A stretch of 64,000 bases of DNA from a bacterium (GCA_021811315.1 JAJZPF010000002.1:159958-223957); one strand, 5' to 3'. Shown: positions 29,376-39,727, numbered from the stretch's first letter. Notes: generated by a model not told the origin, from the letters alone. Made by a program: numbers and translations.

Positions 29376-31850
29376 ATGGCAATGGATAAATACATGAAAA
29401 ACAAGATAACTTTCCTCACCGACGCGCAGCTTAAGACAGAGGCGGAGCGCTGCCTTTACTGCGAAGAGAAACCCTGCAAAACAGCCTGCCCGGCAGACTG
29501 CTCCCCGGCCGACTTCATCATGGCCGTGAGGCAGATGGAAAACTCCGATTTCAAAAGGTCAGCCGCCCTTATCATGGGGCACAACACTTTCGGCGGCGTC
29601 TGCGGCGCGGTCTGCCCCGACTGGTTCTGCGTGAAGGCCTGCTCCCGCAAGCTCTTCGACAAACCGATAGAAATACCCGCCGTGCAGGCCGCCGTGGTGC
29701 AGAAGGCGAAAGAACTGGGCGTGATGCCGCGGTTCAAAAAAGCGAAGTTCAACGGGAAGAAAGTCGCCGTCGTCGGAGCCGGCCCGGCGGGCTTCGCCGC
29801 GGCGGGAACGCTCGCCCAGCTCGGCTACAAGATCGATATTTTCGAAAAAGATAAAAAGGCCGGCGGCGCCTGCAACCTGATCCCGGACGCGCGCTTCCCG
29901 AAGGAAGTTCTGCGCACGGAGATAGAATTCGTAAAGACCCTCGGGGACATCTCCATAAAAACCGGCTCGGCGATAAAAGACCCCGCTTCGCTGCTGAAAA
30001 AGTACGACGCGGTCATCGTCACGGCCGGAGTGGAAAAGCAGCTCAAGCTCGGCATAGAGAACGAGGCCCTGGGCGTGGAAGGCCTGGAATATTTGCGCAA
30101 TTTTAAAAAGTATAAAGTGAAAGGGAAGAACGTGGCCGTGATAGGCGGCGGCGCGGTGGCCGCCGACTGCGCGATGAAAGCGCTGGAGCTCGGCGCGGCC
30201 AAGGCCGAGATCTTCACCCGGAAGAATATAGGCGACATACAGCTGCCCGAGCACGAACTGCGCGATATCCTGAAAGCGGGCATTAATATCAACGCTAAGA
30301 GCCGCATCACCGCCATCCTTAAAGGCGGGAAAGGAATAAAGATAGTGCGCCTCGACGATAAAGCGAAAGACATTGCCGGGACGGAGCAGGTCCGCACCGA
30401 CCTGGCTTTTGTAGTGCTGGCGATCAAGAACCTGCCGGTTTTCGAGGATAAAAAGCAGAAAGGCGTTTTCCTGGCCGGCGACTGCAGGAACGGCGCGGCC
30501 ACCGTAGTGGAAGGCGCGGCCTCCGGCAAGAACGCCGCTATGGAAGCCCACGCTTTCATCCAGGGCAAAAAGGCCCCGGTCATCCCTAATAATCTTAAGA
30601 GCACCGTTCTGCTGGCCGGGCGGGACATGCTCCCTGTTTCCCTTGAGACCGACTTCTTCGGCCGCAAGCTCAGCTCCCCGTTCATCATCTCCGCCTCCCC
30701 CCACTCCGACGGCTACGACCAGGTGAAGCGCGCTTACGAAGCGGGCTGGCCCGGCGTGGTCATGAAGACCGCTTTCGACGGACTTCATATCCATATCCCT
30801 TCGGAATACATGGTGACTTTCACCGAGAACACTTACGGCAACTCCGACAATGTCTCCGGCCATCCTCTCGACCGCGTCTGCGAAGAAGTGTCGCGGCTGG
30901 TTAAGGAATACCCGGACCGCCTTACCGCCGCCTCCACCGGCGGGCCTGTGACCGGCGACGACGAGGCCGACAAAAAGGTCTGGCAGGCCAATACGCTTAA
31001 ACTGGAAAAAGCCGGCGCTATGGCCGTGGAATATTCTCTCTCCTGCCCGCAGGGCGGAGACGGGACCAAAGGCGATATAGTCTCCCAGGACCCGGAACTG
31101 GCCGCGAAGATCATAGACTGGGTCATGGAAGTTTCCAACCCCGAAATCCCAAAACTTTTCAAGCTGACCGGCGCGGTAACCGCTATCTGGCAGGTAGTCA
31201 ACGCTATAAAGCAGGTTTACGCGAAATACCCGCATAAGAAAGCCGGCATAACCCTGGCCAACTCCTTCCCGGCTCTCTCTTTCCGCAAGCGCCTGTCGGG
31301 CAAAGGGCGCTGGGACGAGGGTATGGTGGTCGGCATGAGCGGCGAAGGCGTGGCCCCCATAAGCAATCTCACCATCGCCAAAGCCGTTAACCTGGGCGTG
31401 CCGATCTCCGGCAATGGCGGCCCGATGGATTATAAAGCCGCGGCGAATTTCCTGGCGCTGGGCGCGAAGTCAGTGCAGTTCTGCACCGTGGTAATGAAGT
31501 ACGGCTTCGGCGTAATAGACGAGCTTAACTGGGGCCTCAGCCACATGCTGGAGGAAAAAGGCTTCAAATCGGTGGGCGAGTTCATAGGCTGCGCGCTGCC
31601 GGGCCCGATAACCAACTTCCCCGACCTTACCCCGGTGAAAAATATTCCCGGCGTCGACGCCGAACTCTGCCGGCATTGCGGGAACTGCGAGCGCTGCGGC
31701 TACCTGGCCGTTAAGCTGGACGGGAAAAAGATCCCAAAGTTCGACGCTTCGAAGTGCATAGGCTGCTCCCTTTGCGTCAAGAAATGCTTCCCTGGAGCGC
31801 TGAAGATGCGGAAACGCACCGCCGCCGAACTAAAAGTTTGCCCGGAATGA
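29376..31850 (+). CDS. Fused dihydropyrimidine-dehydrogenase-like protein (GltD/PreT-like + PreA-like + 2x4Fe-4S)
   Basis: N-terminal CLYCEEKPCKTACPADC, FAD/NAD GAGPAGFAAAGTLAQLG, TIM-barrel FFGRKLSSPFIISASP, C-terminal CRHCGNCERCGY / CIGCSLCVKKCFP. Confidence 0.9.
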   Translation: MAMDKYMKNKITFLTDAQLKTEAERCLYCEEKPCKTACPADCSPADFIMAVRQMENSDFKRSAALIMGHNTFGGVCGAVCPDWFCVKACSRKLFDKPIEIPAVQAAVVQKAKELGVMPRFKKAKFNGKKVAVVGAGPAGFAAAGTLAQLGYKIDIFEKDKKAGGACNLIPDARFPKEVLRTEIEFVKTLGDISIKTGSAIKDPASLLKKYDAVIVTAGVEKQLKLGIENEALGVEGLEYLRNFKKYKVKGKNVAVIGGGAVAADCAMKALELGAAKAEIFTRKNIGDIQLPEHELRDILKAGININAKSRITAILKGGKGIKIVRLDDKAKDIAGTEQVRTDLAFVVLAIKNLPVFEDKKQKGVFLAGDCRNGAATVVEGAASGKNAAMEAHAFIQGKKAPVIPNNLKSTVLLAGRDMLPVSLETDFFGRKLSSPFIISASPHSDGYDQVKRAYEAGWPGVVMKTAFDGLHIHIPSEYMVTFTENTYGNSDNVSGHPLDRVCEEVSRLVKEYPDRLTAASTGGPVTGDDEADKKVWQANTLKLEKAGAMAVEYSLSCPQGGDGTKGDIVSQDPELAAKIIDWVMEVSNPEIPKLFKLTGAVTAIWQVVNAIKQVYAKYPHKKAGITLANSFPALSFRKRLSGKGRWDEGMVVGMSGEGVAPISNLTIAKAVNLGVPISGNGGPMDYKAAANFLALGAKSVQFCTVVMKYGFGVIDELNWGLSHMLEEKGFKSVGEFIGCALPGPITNFPDLTPVKNIPGVDAELCRHCGNCERCGYLAVKLDGKKIPKFDASKCIGCSLCVKKCFPGALKMRKRTAAELKVCPE

Positions 31851-33178
31851 TCATGAAAAAAACGATACTTATTAAAAACGGAACCATCGCCACGCTTGGC
31901 GAAAAGAACAAGGTCCTGACCGGCCACGCCCTGCTGATAGAAGACGGGCTGATCAAAAAGATAGCCCCGCAGAAGAACTTCAAGGGCAAGTACTCCAAAG
32001 TGATTGACGCTTCCGGCAAGCTGGTCATGCCCGGCTTCATAAACGCCCACATGCATTTTTACAGCACCTTCGCCCGAGGCCTGGGCAAGGCGGCGCCGTC
32101 CAGGAACTTCGTCGAGATCCTGAACAATCTCTGGTGGAAGCTGGACAAGCAGCTGACTAACGCCGATTCCTATTACAGCGCGGTGATACCGCTTATAAAC
32201 GCCGTCCGCAAAGGGACCACCACGATCATCGACCACCATGCCAGCCCTTTCGCCATCACCGGCTCGCTGGCCGCGGTCGAGAAAGCCGTGCGGGAAACCG
32301 GCCTCCGCGCCTCCCTCTGCTACGAGGTCTCCGACCGCGACGGCAAGGAAAAAGCGAAACAAGGCATAGAGGAGAACGCGGCCTTCATAGCCGCCGCCCA
32401 GGAAAAGGACGACAATACAATATCCGGCCTGTTCGGCCTGCACGCCTCCTTCACGATCTCTGACGAGACCCTCGAAGAGGCGGCCTACCGCGGCCACAAG
32501 CTCGGCGCCGGTTTCCACATCCACACCGCGGAGTCCCAGGCGGACCAGCTCCAGTGCGAATCCCACCATAAGCTGCGCGTGGTGGAGCGCCTCCGCGACT
32601 TCGGCATCCTCGGCCGCAGGTCCATAGCGGCGCACTGCGTGCATGTGAACGAGGCAGAGATGGAAGCGCTTAAGGATACCGGGACCGCGGTAGTGCACAA
32701 TCCCCAATCCAACGCAAATAACGCCGTCGGTATCGCCGACATCACCGCAATGGCCGCAAAAGGGATACTGGTAGGGCTCGGCACCGACGCGATGACCGTG
32801 AACATGATGGAGGAGGTGCGCGCGGCTCTCTGGCTGCAGCATTTGAAGCGGGACCCGTCGCAGGGCTTCATGGAAACGGCAAATGCGCTGCTTGTAAACA
32901 ACGCAAAAATAGCCAACCGCTCCTTCAAAAACCTGGGCGAACTCAGGGAAGGCTTCGCCGCCGACCTCGCGATAATAGATTATCTCCCCCCCACGCCGAT
33001 GGACGCCTCCAACTTCGCCGGGCACCTTATCTTCGGCATCAGCCAGAGCGCGGTGGACACCACCATCGCCGCCGGCCGGGTGCTGATGGAAGGCAAGAAG
33101 CTTAAGCTGGATATCGACGAGGAGGAAGTCTCCGCCAAGTCGTCGGAACTTGCGGCGAAGCTCTGGAAAAAGTTCTAG
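31847..33178 (+). CDS. ssnA: SsnA-like amidohydrolase
   Basis: GFINAHMHFYSTFARG, FHIHTAES, VHNPQSNANNAVGIADI, GLGTDAMT; start overlaps preceding stop. Confidence 0.85.
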   Translation: MIMKKTILIKNGTIATLGEKNKVLTGHALLIEDGLIKKIAPQKNFKGKYSKVIDASGKLVMPGFINAHMHFYSTFARGLGKAAPSRNFVEILNNLWWKLDKQLTNADSYYSAVIPLINAVRKGTTTIIDHHASPFAITGSLAAVEKAVRETGLRASLCYEVSDRDGKEKAKQGIEENAAFIAAAQEKDDNTISGLFGLHASFTISDETLEEAAYRGHKLGAGFHIHTAESQADQLQCESHHKLRVVERLRDFGILGRRSIAAHCVHVNEAEMEALKDTGTAVVHNPQSNANNAVGIADITAMAAKGILVGLGTDAMTVNMMEEVRAALWLQHLKRDPSQGFMETANALLVNNAKIANRSFKNLGELREGFAADLAIIDYLPPTPMDASNFAGHLIFGISQSAVDTTIAAGRVLMEGKKLKLDIDEEEVSAKSSELAAKLWKKF

Positions 33179-33302
33179 CCCCGCTCCGTTATTATTTCCG
33201 TTCTTCGCGAAGGAAAGTTAGTTATAAAAAGAGCGGTTTGTCGCAGCCCGCAGCCGTGGTCCCGCGAACAGCAGGAACAAGGCCCAGCATTAACATCGTC
33301 AG

Positions 33303-33801
33303 AAACTCCGCGATTCGGCGATCTTACTGATAGCCCCTGCCCTGGACAGATCTTCCGGGATAGTCCGCACACGGACACGAGTGAGTTGGATCACCTTAAC
33401 CGTGCCCCGCCAGCCCGGCTCATTCTTTTTTTTCACGATCTTGTCCCGCCCCTCATAAGGCCACACTATAAGAGTAACCTTAGTCCCGGGTTCCCCCATA
33501 AGTACGCGCGCCGCCTGCTCAGGAGTAAATTTGTCAGGCCGAAATATCATCCCTTTCTTTCTGAAATATTCCGGCTTTTTAGGATCCACGCTGAATATCT
33601 GGTCCCCGGGCCGTATCCCGGCCTTATCGGCAGGGCCATCTTTGATTATGCTATCAACAACAAGTATCCCCTCTTTGCTGAACCAGGCGTCCAGCCCTAT
33701 CCCTCCCGAGGTCCGGGTATCCCCACGTGTTGCGGACGCGACCTGTGCCGGCCATATTGCCTTAGCGGCTAGAGCTTTCTGCTCCGCATCCGCCGCTTTT
33801 T
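33303..33801 (-). pseudogene. Duplicated 3' end (PDZ-like domain) of the Wzy/TPR/PDZ gene at 36156..38468
   Basis: About 499 bp ungapped and nearly identical to 36160..36658; no gene start of its own. Confidence 0.9.
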
Positions 33802-33807
33802 TGAGTG

Positions 33808-34052
33808 TCGACTATTCCCGCGAGATCGTGGGAGGGGAGATGGCCCCGCTGAGACAGCGTCTGCGCGACGAGTGTTTGAACGTAAATGTGTTCACGACAT
33901 TAGAGAGGGCTTCTAGTTTGTTTGAGGCCTGGCGGCAGGACTACAATAATTTTCGACCACACATCTACCGACGGGATGCCGCCGGCCAAGTATGCGGCGA
34001 AGCAGAAATAGGGTTTAAGATAGAGAAAATTCCGAGCCAATTAATGGTCTAG
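33808..34052 (+). pseudogene. IS3-family transposase (OrfB) C-terminal remnant
   Basis: RLRDECLNVNVFTTLERASSLFEAWRQDYNNFRPH matches the IS3 OrfB integrase C-terminal pattern; catalytic N-terminus missing. Confidence 0.8.
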
Positions 34053-34091
34053 TATTTGGGGGAAGGGCAATCCTTAGCGTAAGACCGGCTA

Positions 34092-35366
34092 TCAAGGCTG
34101 GACGAGATTCTTTATTTCTTCCGGCAGTCTCATAACGCCGGTACCGAAGCTTTCCTGCTTGTCCCGCATAAGCTTGCCCCTGTTAAAAACGTTCTTTCCG
34201 CCGACGCCGGTGACCAGATTAAAGGTCAGCGCCCGATTCTCGAACCTGGAACCCTTCGGAAGAGTGATAAGGTATTTATTTTCGTCCAAGATAGATATAG
34301 TGGCTCTTGAATCGCGGAACATTCCCAGAACAGAGCCTCTTAACGCCGAGCCTAAGGCGACTGTCCCAAGGTGCGGCTTGTACTCAATAATGTCGGTGGG
34401 GAGGGAAAAGTCCGCTATGAAGCTGAAATCCTGGTTCAATTCGTATGAATATTCTGTTCCCACGGCGGTTATGACTATGCCCACAATTTTATTGGTGGCC
34501 GAATCGAAAGCGGCGCCGCCCGAGTTGCCGCCGAAAACGTCTATGTTCGTCTGAAAAACGGTCTTCTCGACCACGTAGACCTGGGCCTGGTCCGGGTCGT
34601 TTATCTTTACCGCCAGCCCCAGCGGATACCCTATGGTAAAGACCTTCTGGCCGATCTTAGGCACTTGCACTTTTTCAAGCGTAAGAGGCTGCCTGTCGGA
34701 GGCGTCCCTGTCCATGGAGACCAGGGCGAAATCCCTGCGGGTGTCCCCCTGACCATCAAGAGCGCGGGTCTCCACTTTTTTTATGGAATACACGGCGTCG
34801 GCCGGGAAATCCAGCGCGGGAGAGCCTTCCTTATCGTATTTCCAACCGAAGACCATGAAAAAGTTCTCGAAGTAATTGGAGACCTTCGGATCAGGGGAGA
34901 CGCAGTGCCCAGCTGTCATGACCAGCCCTTTGCCCAAGTAAGAGCCGGAGCAGGAGGAGAGCCCGCTCTGCGAAGAAAAATCCTCGCTTTCGTCGAGGTA
35001 ACTCGCTTGGGAGAGTTTAACGGTGTTTTTTATTTTATAGACCTTTCCCACGGGGTCGAAATAGAGGCTGCTTTTATACACGAAGGCAACTGTGGAGTCG
35101 GCAATTCTTTTCAACTGGGCCGGAACCTGGTAGTATTCGTGCATCGAGTTCTCGCCGTAGATGGATTTGCTTTCATCCCTCCCCGGCCGCGCGGGGGCGG
35201 GAACCTCCGGCGTGGCGGTCGCGGCGCCCGAGCCGGACAGGTCACTATAAGCGCCGGCCGAAACGGCGTCGCGCAGATCGGAAGGAATCTGTCCCTTGTC
35301 AGGCGCGAAAACGAGATATGACGGGATAAGCACCGCCAGCAGTACAGCTATAGATTTAAGTTTCAT
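34092..35366 (-). CDS. Secreted trypsin-like serine protease with divergent PSDLRDAV tag
   Basis: MTAGHCV (His), DRRDFALV (Asp), FGGNSGGAAFD (Ser); N-terminus ...IPSDLRDAVSAG. Confidence 0.85.
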   Translation of the reverse strand: MKLKSIAVLLAVLIPSYLVFAPDKGQIPSDLRDAVSAGAYSDLSGSGAATATPEVPAPARPGRDESKSIYGENSMHEYYQVPAQLKRIADSTVAFVYKSSLYFDPVGKVYKIKNTVKLSQASYLDESEDFSSQSGLSSCSGSYLGKGLVMTAGHCVSPDPKVSNYFENFFMVFGWKYDKEGSPALDFPADAVYSIKKVETRALDGQGDTRRDFALVSMDRDASDRQPLTLEKVQVPKIGQKVFTIGYPLGLAVKINDPDQAQVYVVEKTVFQTNIDVFGGNSGGAAFDSATNKIVGIVITAVGTEYSYELNQDFSFIADFSLPTDIIEYKPHLGTVALGSALRGSVLGMFRDSRATISILDENKYLITLPKGSRFENRALTFNLVTGVGGKNVFNRGKLMRDKQESFGTGVMRLPEEIKNLVQP

Positions 35367-35673
35367 AATGTTCCTATTTTGGAAACTTCCGACAATTATT
35401 TTACAACACGCGAAGCAAAAGCGTGTACTATATTATAACCCGCCGGCCTTGCCCCCGTCAGGGCACTCCGGGCCCGCCAGCCATAGGACTAAAGACCCAA
35501 AACTGTCCCAAGAAACTTTCTTAAGCGAAGGGCAGGAAGGGTTGCAAGTCCCCATCACGTATCCTATAATTCAGCATGTTTTGGTTCAAATTTAATGTGT
35601 CCAGCAGCGATAAACGCTCCATTAAACCAGCTTTTATCACCCCACACCCAAACCGTCCGCGGCCCAAAGCCAG

Positions 35674-36126
35674 TCAGGGATAGTCTATAAAACTTACTTC
35701 AAGGCGCACACTGCGGACGGTCCCATAATCGAGAGCTGTTATGCTTTTAATCGTCACCAGGGTATCCGTGCAGGTTTGATGCATTGACCCGCCGGGATTA
35801 AGCATTCCGTGCGGATTCTCTATATATACGGACTTTCCCTCTTTGCCCTGGTAAAGTGTTTCCCACGGGCTTATTCTCCTGAGGCACCATACGGCGGGCT
35901 TGCCTACGGTCTTTGCTGGAGCCGTCAGGAAAACAGTTTCGTATGTTAGCCCGAGTTCTTTTGCTTGTGCTATCAGCGGGGCGTTCCGCGCCTTTATGCC
36001 CTTGCGGGCCGCTAAAGCCGGCAGAAGCGTCTGCGCCCACATTGCCGTTGCAAGAAAAAGTACGCCCGCGAAAATGGTCGCGCCCACCATGGTGGCGATA
36101 TTTTTTAGATTTACGCGCTGAACCAT
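35674..36126 (-). CDS. Small membrane-anchored hypothetical protein
   Basis: ORF with single N-terminal TM, gene-dense context. Confidence 0.45.
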   Translation of the reverse strand: MVQRVNLKNIATMVGATIFAGVLFLATAMWAQTLLPALAARKGIKARNAPLIAQAKELGLTYETVFLTAPAKTVGKPAVWCLRRISPWETLYQGKEGKSVYIENPHGMLNPGGSMHQTCTDTLVTIKSITALDYGTVRSVRLEVSFIDYP

Positions 36127-36155
36127 TCCTATGTTATTCCGTCCTCCGCCCGTTA

Positions 36156-38468
36156 TTAAAAACTCCGCGATTCGGCGATCTTACTGATAGCCCCTGCCCT
36201 GGACAGATCTTCCGGGATAGTCCGCACACGGACACGAGTGAGTTGGATCACCTTAACCGTGCCCCGCCAGCCCGGCTCATTCTTTTTTTTCACGATCTTG
36301 TCCCGCCCCTCATAAGGCCACACTATAAGAGTAACCTTAGTCCCGGGTTCCCCCATAAGTACGCGCGCCGCCTGCTCAGGAGTAAATTTGTCAGGCCGAA
36401 ATATCATCCCTTTCTTTCTGAAATATTCCGGCTTTTTAGGATCCACGCTGAATATCTGGTCCCCGGGCCGTATCCCGGCCTTATCGGCAGGGCCATCTTT
36501 GATTATGCTATCAACAACAAGTATCCCCTCTTTGCTGAACCAGGCGTCCAGCCCTATCCCTCCCGAGGTCCGGGTATCCCCACGTGTTGCGGACGCGACC
36601 TGTGCCGGCCAAATGGCCTTAGCGGCCAGAGCTTTCTGCTCCGCATCCGCCGCTTTTTGCGCGTCGCCGGTCTTTTCATAAAGTCCCGCGAGGAACAGCC
36701 AGGTTTCCTCCCATACCGGGTCTATTTGCACCTGTCTTTCCATCCGTTCTATAGCCTGTCTGTAATCGCCCATTTTTTCTAGGAGCTTGGCTTCCCGGTA
36801 AGCTACGGAAACATAATCCGGAGCGATAGCCCGTACTTCCTTGTAACAAGCCAGCGCTTTTTCCAGGTCCCCCGGCTCGCCGCGGTCCGCGTAGACATTG
36901 CCTAAAAAATACCGGCTCATCACGTAAGAAGGGGCCCACGGGACCTCCAGTTCGTACTCGCGTATTGCCTGCCCCCAGTAGCCCCCTTTCGCGTAGTATA
37001 TGCCGAAGTTATGCAGGATGTCGGAATGGAAAGCCTTCACGGCGCCGTAAACCGGCAAAAGAAATACGGCAAGAACCGCGGCCGCCAGAACCCGGCGCGC
37101 GCCGCCGAAAGGCAGCGGCAGGGCCAGTACCTTATCCGGCTGAGCCGACGCGCCGGTGGCGCCCGCTCCCAGCAAGCCCGCCGTAAAGAACATCAGCCAG
37201 CCTGGTGCCGCGAATCTTGAAGATACGGACAGCAGCATAAAGAGAACGCTGCCCGCCGTGGCCGCCAAAAGCCCGCCGACGTAGATACTTCCCTCGGCCG
37301 CCTCCGCGTCGAACACACGTCTTGCCCCTTTATAGAGCAGCGCGCCGAACAGCCACAGCCAGAGGAACACCGCGGGCAGGCCGCCGTCCGCCCACTGTTC
37401 CAGAAGTTCGTTCTCCGGATGATCGGTTTGGTTGTTATGCCAGCCTTCGATCAGTATAACCGCCGGCCGCCGGAAAACGGGATACCGCACCCAGAAAGTC
37501 CCCGGGCCCGATCCGAGCCATGGCTGATCGGCTATCAGCGCCGCGGTCCCCTTCCAGGTTTCCCGCAGGAACTCCGGCTCGCGGTCCTTGTGCGGGCCAG
37601 GCAGGGTGGAGAACGGAGCCAGGGACATTGCCAGGCAGGCAGCCGAAAGCAATAACCCCGCCGACCGCGCCCCGGATTTCAGCGTTCTCCACGCTACCGC
37701 GGCATATACGGCCAGCATGAACATGAATATCGCCCTCGCTATAGAGTCGCCGGTCCCGGCAAGAAGGTAAGCCGCCGCCATGGAAAGCGCCGCGGCCACC
37801 ACGCGCAGCCATAGCGGTCTTTCTTCGTCGCAGGCCAGGGAAAGGGCCAGCGGAGCGCATAGGGACGAATAGGCCGCGAACAATGTGGGATTGCCAAGTG
37901 TTGAAAATATTCTTTCCCCGAATGCTCCTTTCCAGACGAACGGATCGAAGCCGATGAACTGCATAAGTCCGTAGATCACGGCCACGGTCCACGCGCCCAG
38001 TATCATCAATACCGTCCTGCGCAGGTCGGGGCGGGAGAAAGCGATCACGGTAAGTATGAATGTCAGCAAGAACGCGGTTTGCAGCACAAAACCCGTAGTT
38101 CCGGCCGGACGGAAGTCAGAGACCAGGAAACGCGCCGCGTTCCACAGCAGCAGCAGCACCGCCGGCAGTATAATGGCCGCCGAGCGTAACGGGACCTCAA
38201 AGCGCCCTTCCCCGATACTTCCGTAGGCCCAGGCAGCGGCGCCGGCCAGCACGCCGAGCTGCAGCAGAAAGATCTTTATCGTCGCGGAGTCGTAGGTGCG
38301 CAAATAAAAGGCCAGGGGAAGCGCTACGGCCAAGAATATCAGCGACCCGCGCAGCACCGTCCGCCAGCCCGGCAGCATTACGGAACGCCAGTAATTCCAG
38401 TCAGGTATTGGTATGGTCAGGGTCAAAGCCCTCTTTTTTTCCGGCTCGGTAGCAATATCGTTTTCCAT
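36156..38468 (-). CDS. O-antigen ligase/Wzy-like membrane protein fused to TPR and C-terminal PDZ-like domain
   Basis: Many TMs, GSGPGTFWVRYP...HNNQTDHPENELLEQWADGG motif, TPRs, then GIGLDAWFSKEGILVVDSIIKDGPADKAGIRPGDQI. Confidence 0.8.
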   Translation of the reverse strand: MENDIATEPEKKRALTLTIPIPDWNYWRSVMLPGWRTVLRGSLIFLAVALPLAFYLRTYDSATIKIFLLQLGVLAGAAAWAYGSIGEGRFEVPLRSAAIILPAVLLLLWNAARFLVSDFRPAGTTGFVLQTAFLLTFILTVIAFSRPDLRRTVLMILGAWTVAVIYGLMQFIGFDPFVWKGAFGERIFSTLGNPTLFAAYSSLCAPLALSLACDEERPLWLRVVAAALSMAAAYLLAGTGDSIARAIFMFMLAVYAAVAWRTLKSGARSAGLLLSAACLAMSLAPFSTLPGPHKDREPEFLRETWKGTAALIADQPWLGSGPGTFWVRYPVFRRPAVILIEGWHNNQTDHPENELLEQWADGGLPAVFLWLWLFGALLYKGARRVFDAEAAEGSIYVGGLLAATAGSVLFMLLSVSSRFAAPGWLMFFTAGLLGAGATGASAQPDKVLALPLPFGGARRVLAAAVLAVFLLPVYGAVKAFHSDILHNFGIYYAKGGYWGQAIREYELEVPWAPSYVMSRYFLGNVYADRGEPGDLEKALACYKEVRAIAPDYVSVAYREAKLLEKMGDYRQAIERMERQVQIDPVWEETWLFLAGLYEKTGDAQKAADAEQKALAAKAIWPAQVASATRGDTRTSGGIGLDAWFSKEGILVVDSIIKDGPADKAGIRPGDQIFSVDPKKPEYFRKKGMIFRPDKFTPEQAARVLMGEPGTKVTLIVWPYEGRDKIVKKKNEPGWRGTVKVIQLTRVRVRTIPEDLSRAGAISKIAESRSF

Positions 38469-38496
38469 TTTATATTCCTTTTAAAATATCGGCCGG

Positions 38497-38904
38497 TCAG
38501 CCGCGCTGTGCATAGGGAACCGTCTCGTCCGGATAGCCCTGGCTTGGGATCCCGGGGCCTATAGCGGATATAGAGCTGGAAAGGGCCAGTGCCAAAAGCC
38601 CCGCAGCCAGCGCCATGGACGGCTCCCAACTCCGGCCGGGTAAGGCGTACCCTGTGATCTCTTCCGCGGGTTCCGGCGCTTCAGGCTCGCTGGCCAGCGC
38701 ACCGCGGAGTATTTCTTTAAGGTTTGGCGGGACTTGGGGAACAGGAATGTCCCGCAGTTCCGCCAGCAGTTGCTTCCAGGCGGCTAGTTCCGCCGCGCAG
38801 GCCGGGCAGGCCGCGGCATGCTGTTCCATCCACCGTGCCTGGAATCCGGCAAGCCTGTCCTCGACATAGAGGTCGACCATATTCCTGAAGATAGCGCAGA
38901 TCAT
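38497..38904 (-). CDS. Anti-sigma factor with zinc-finger (HC2-like) domain and one TM
   Basis: HAAACPACAAELAAW; overlap with upstream ECF sigma gene. Confidence 0.8.
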   Translation of the reverse strand: MICAIFRNMVDLYVEDRLAGFQARWMEQHAAACPACAAELAAWKQLLAELRDIPVPQVPPNLKEILRGALASEPEAPEPAEEITGYALPGRSWEPSMALAAGLLALALSSSISAIGPGIPSQGYPDETVPYAQRG

Positions 38905-39440
38905 ATTTTTTCTCCCTCATATCCGGCCAGGCTCGCGCGCAGCAATCTTCTGGCCCTGAAAAGGCGGCCCGCTACGCTTCCTACCGGCCAATCCAATATC
39001 TCCGCGGCCTCCTCATAGCCGCGGCGCTCCATGTCAACAAGGATAACGCAGGCGCGCATATCCTCCGGCAACCCGCGCAGAGCCGCCTGAAGGTCGGCCT
39101 GCAGTTCGTTCTTTTCCGCTATGGACTCCGGCGAGCCGGCCGGGTCCGGAAGCCGCTCCATGAGACTCGGAGTTTCGGGTTCGAAGGCTTCAAGAGGCAC
39201 TTCACGCCGCCGGGACTCGCCGCGCTTACGATTCAAATACACGCGGAATATTACCCGGCGCAGCCAGCCCCCGAAGTCCAGGTCCTTATTGTAAAGACCG
39301 GCTTTGTTGATCGCGCGCAGAAAGGCCTCCTGCACCAGGTCGGCCGCGTCGGCCTGGTTGCAGGTAAGCCTGTACGCGGCAGCGTAAGCCATTTCGGCGT
39401 GTTTCTCTATAAGTTCGTTCATTTCCTCTGTAAGCGTCAT
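38901..39440 (-). CDS. ECF-type RNA polymerase sigma factor
   Basis: ADLVQEAFLRAI...LRRVIFRVYLNRKR...RGYEEAAEILDWPVGSVAGRLFRARRLLR. Confidence 0.92.
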   Translation of the reverse strand: MTLTEEMNELIEKHAEMAYAAAYRLTCNQADAADLVQEAFLRAINKAGLYNKDLDFGGWLRRVIFRVYLNRKRGESRRREVPLEAFEPETPSLMERLPDPAGSPESIAEKNELQADLQAALRGLPEDMRACVILVDMERRGYEEAAEILDWPVGSVAGRLFRARRLLRASLAGYEGEKI

Positions 39441-39556
39441 GAGTAAAATACTCGGGCAGGTGAAGCCCTCATGTACTAATACACCGGCCGCATGGGAATA
39501 AATACACTTTTAGGAGGCAATTTTATCCCGTGTGGTGAGAGAGGACGTGTGGGGAG

Positions 39557-39641
39557 AGGGGACGCTGATTCCTAAATTCCTAATTATCAACAATCATCCA
39601 ACAACTGTTAGTTATTAGGAATTTAGGAATCAGTGTCCCCT
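39557..39641. repeat. 85-bp palindromic intergenic repeat, copy 1
   Basis: AGGGGACGCTGATTCCTAAATTCCTAATTA...TAGTTATTAGGAATTTAGGAATCAGTGTCCCCT; second copy at 45945. Confidence 0.85.
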
Positions 39642-39727
39642 AAATACCGCCTAACGGATAACTTCCCGGGGCTAAGCGACGTGATTAAGAAGATATCCTT
39701 ATTTTACCGGAGAGAAAACCGGCACGG

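Noticed and set aside
29559-31235. 558-aa minus-strand ORF
   Set aside because: Antisense to the DPD-like CDS.
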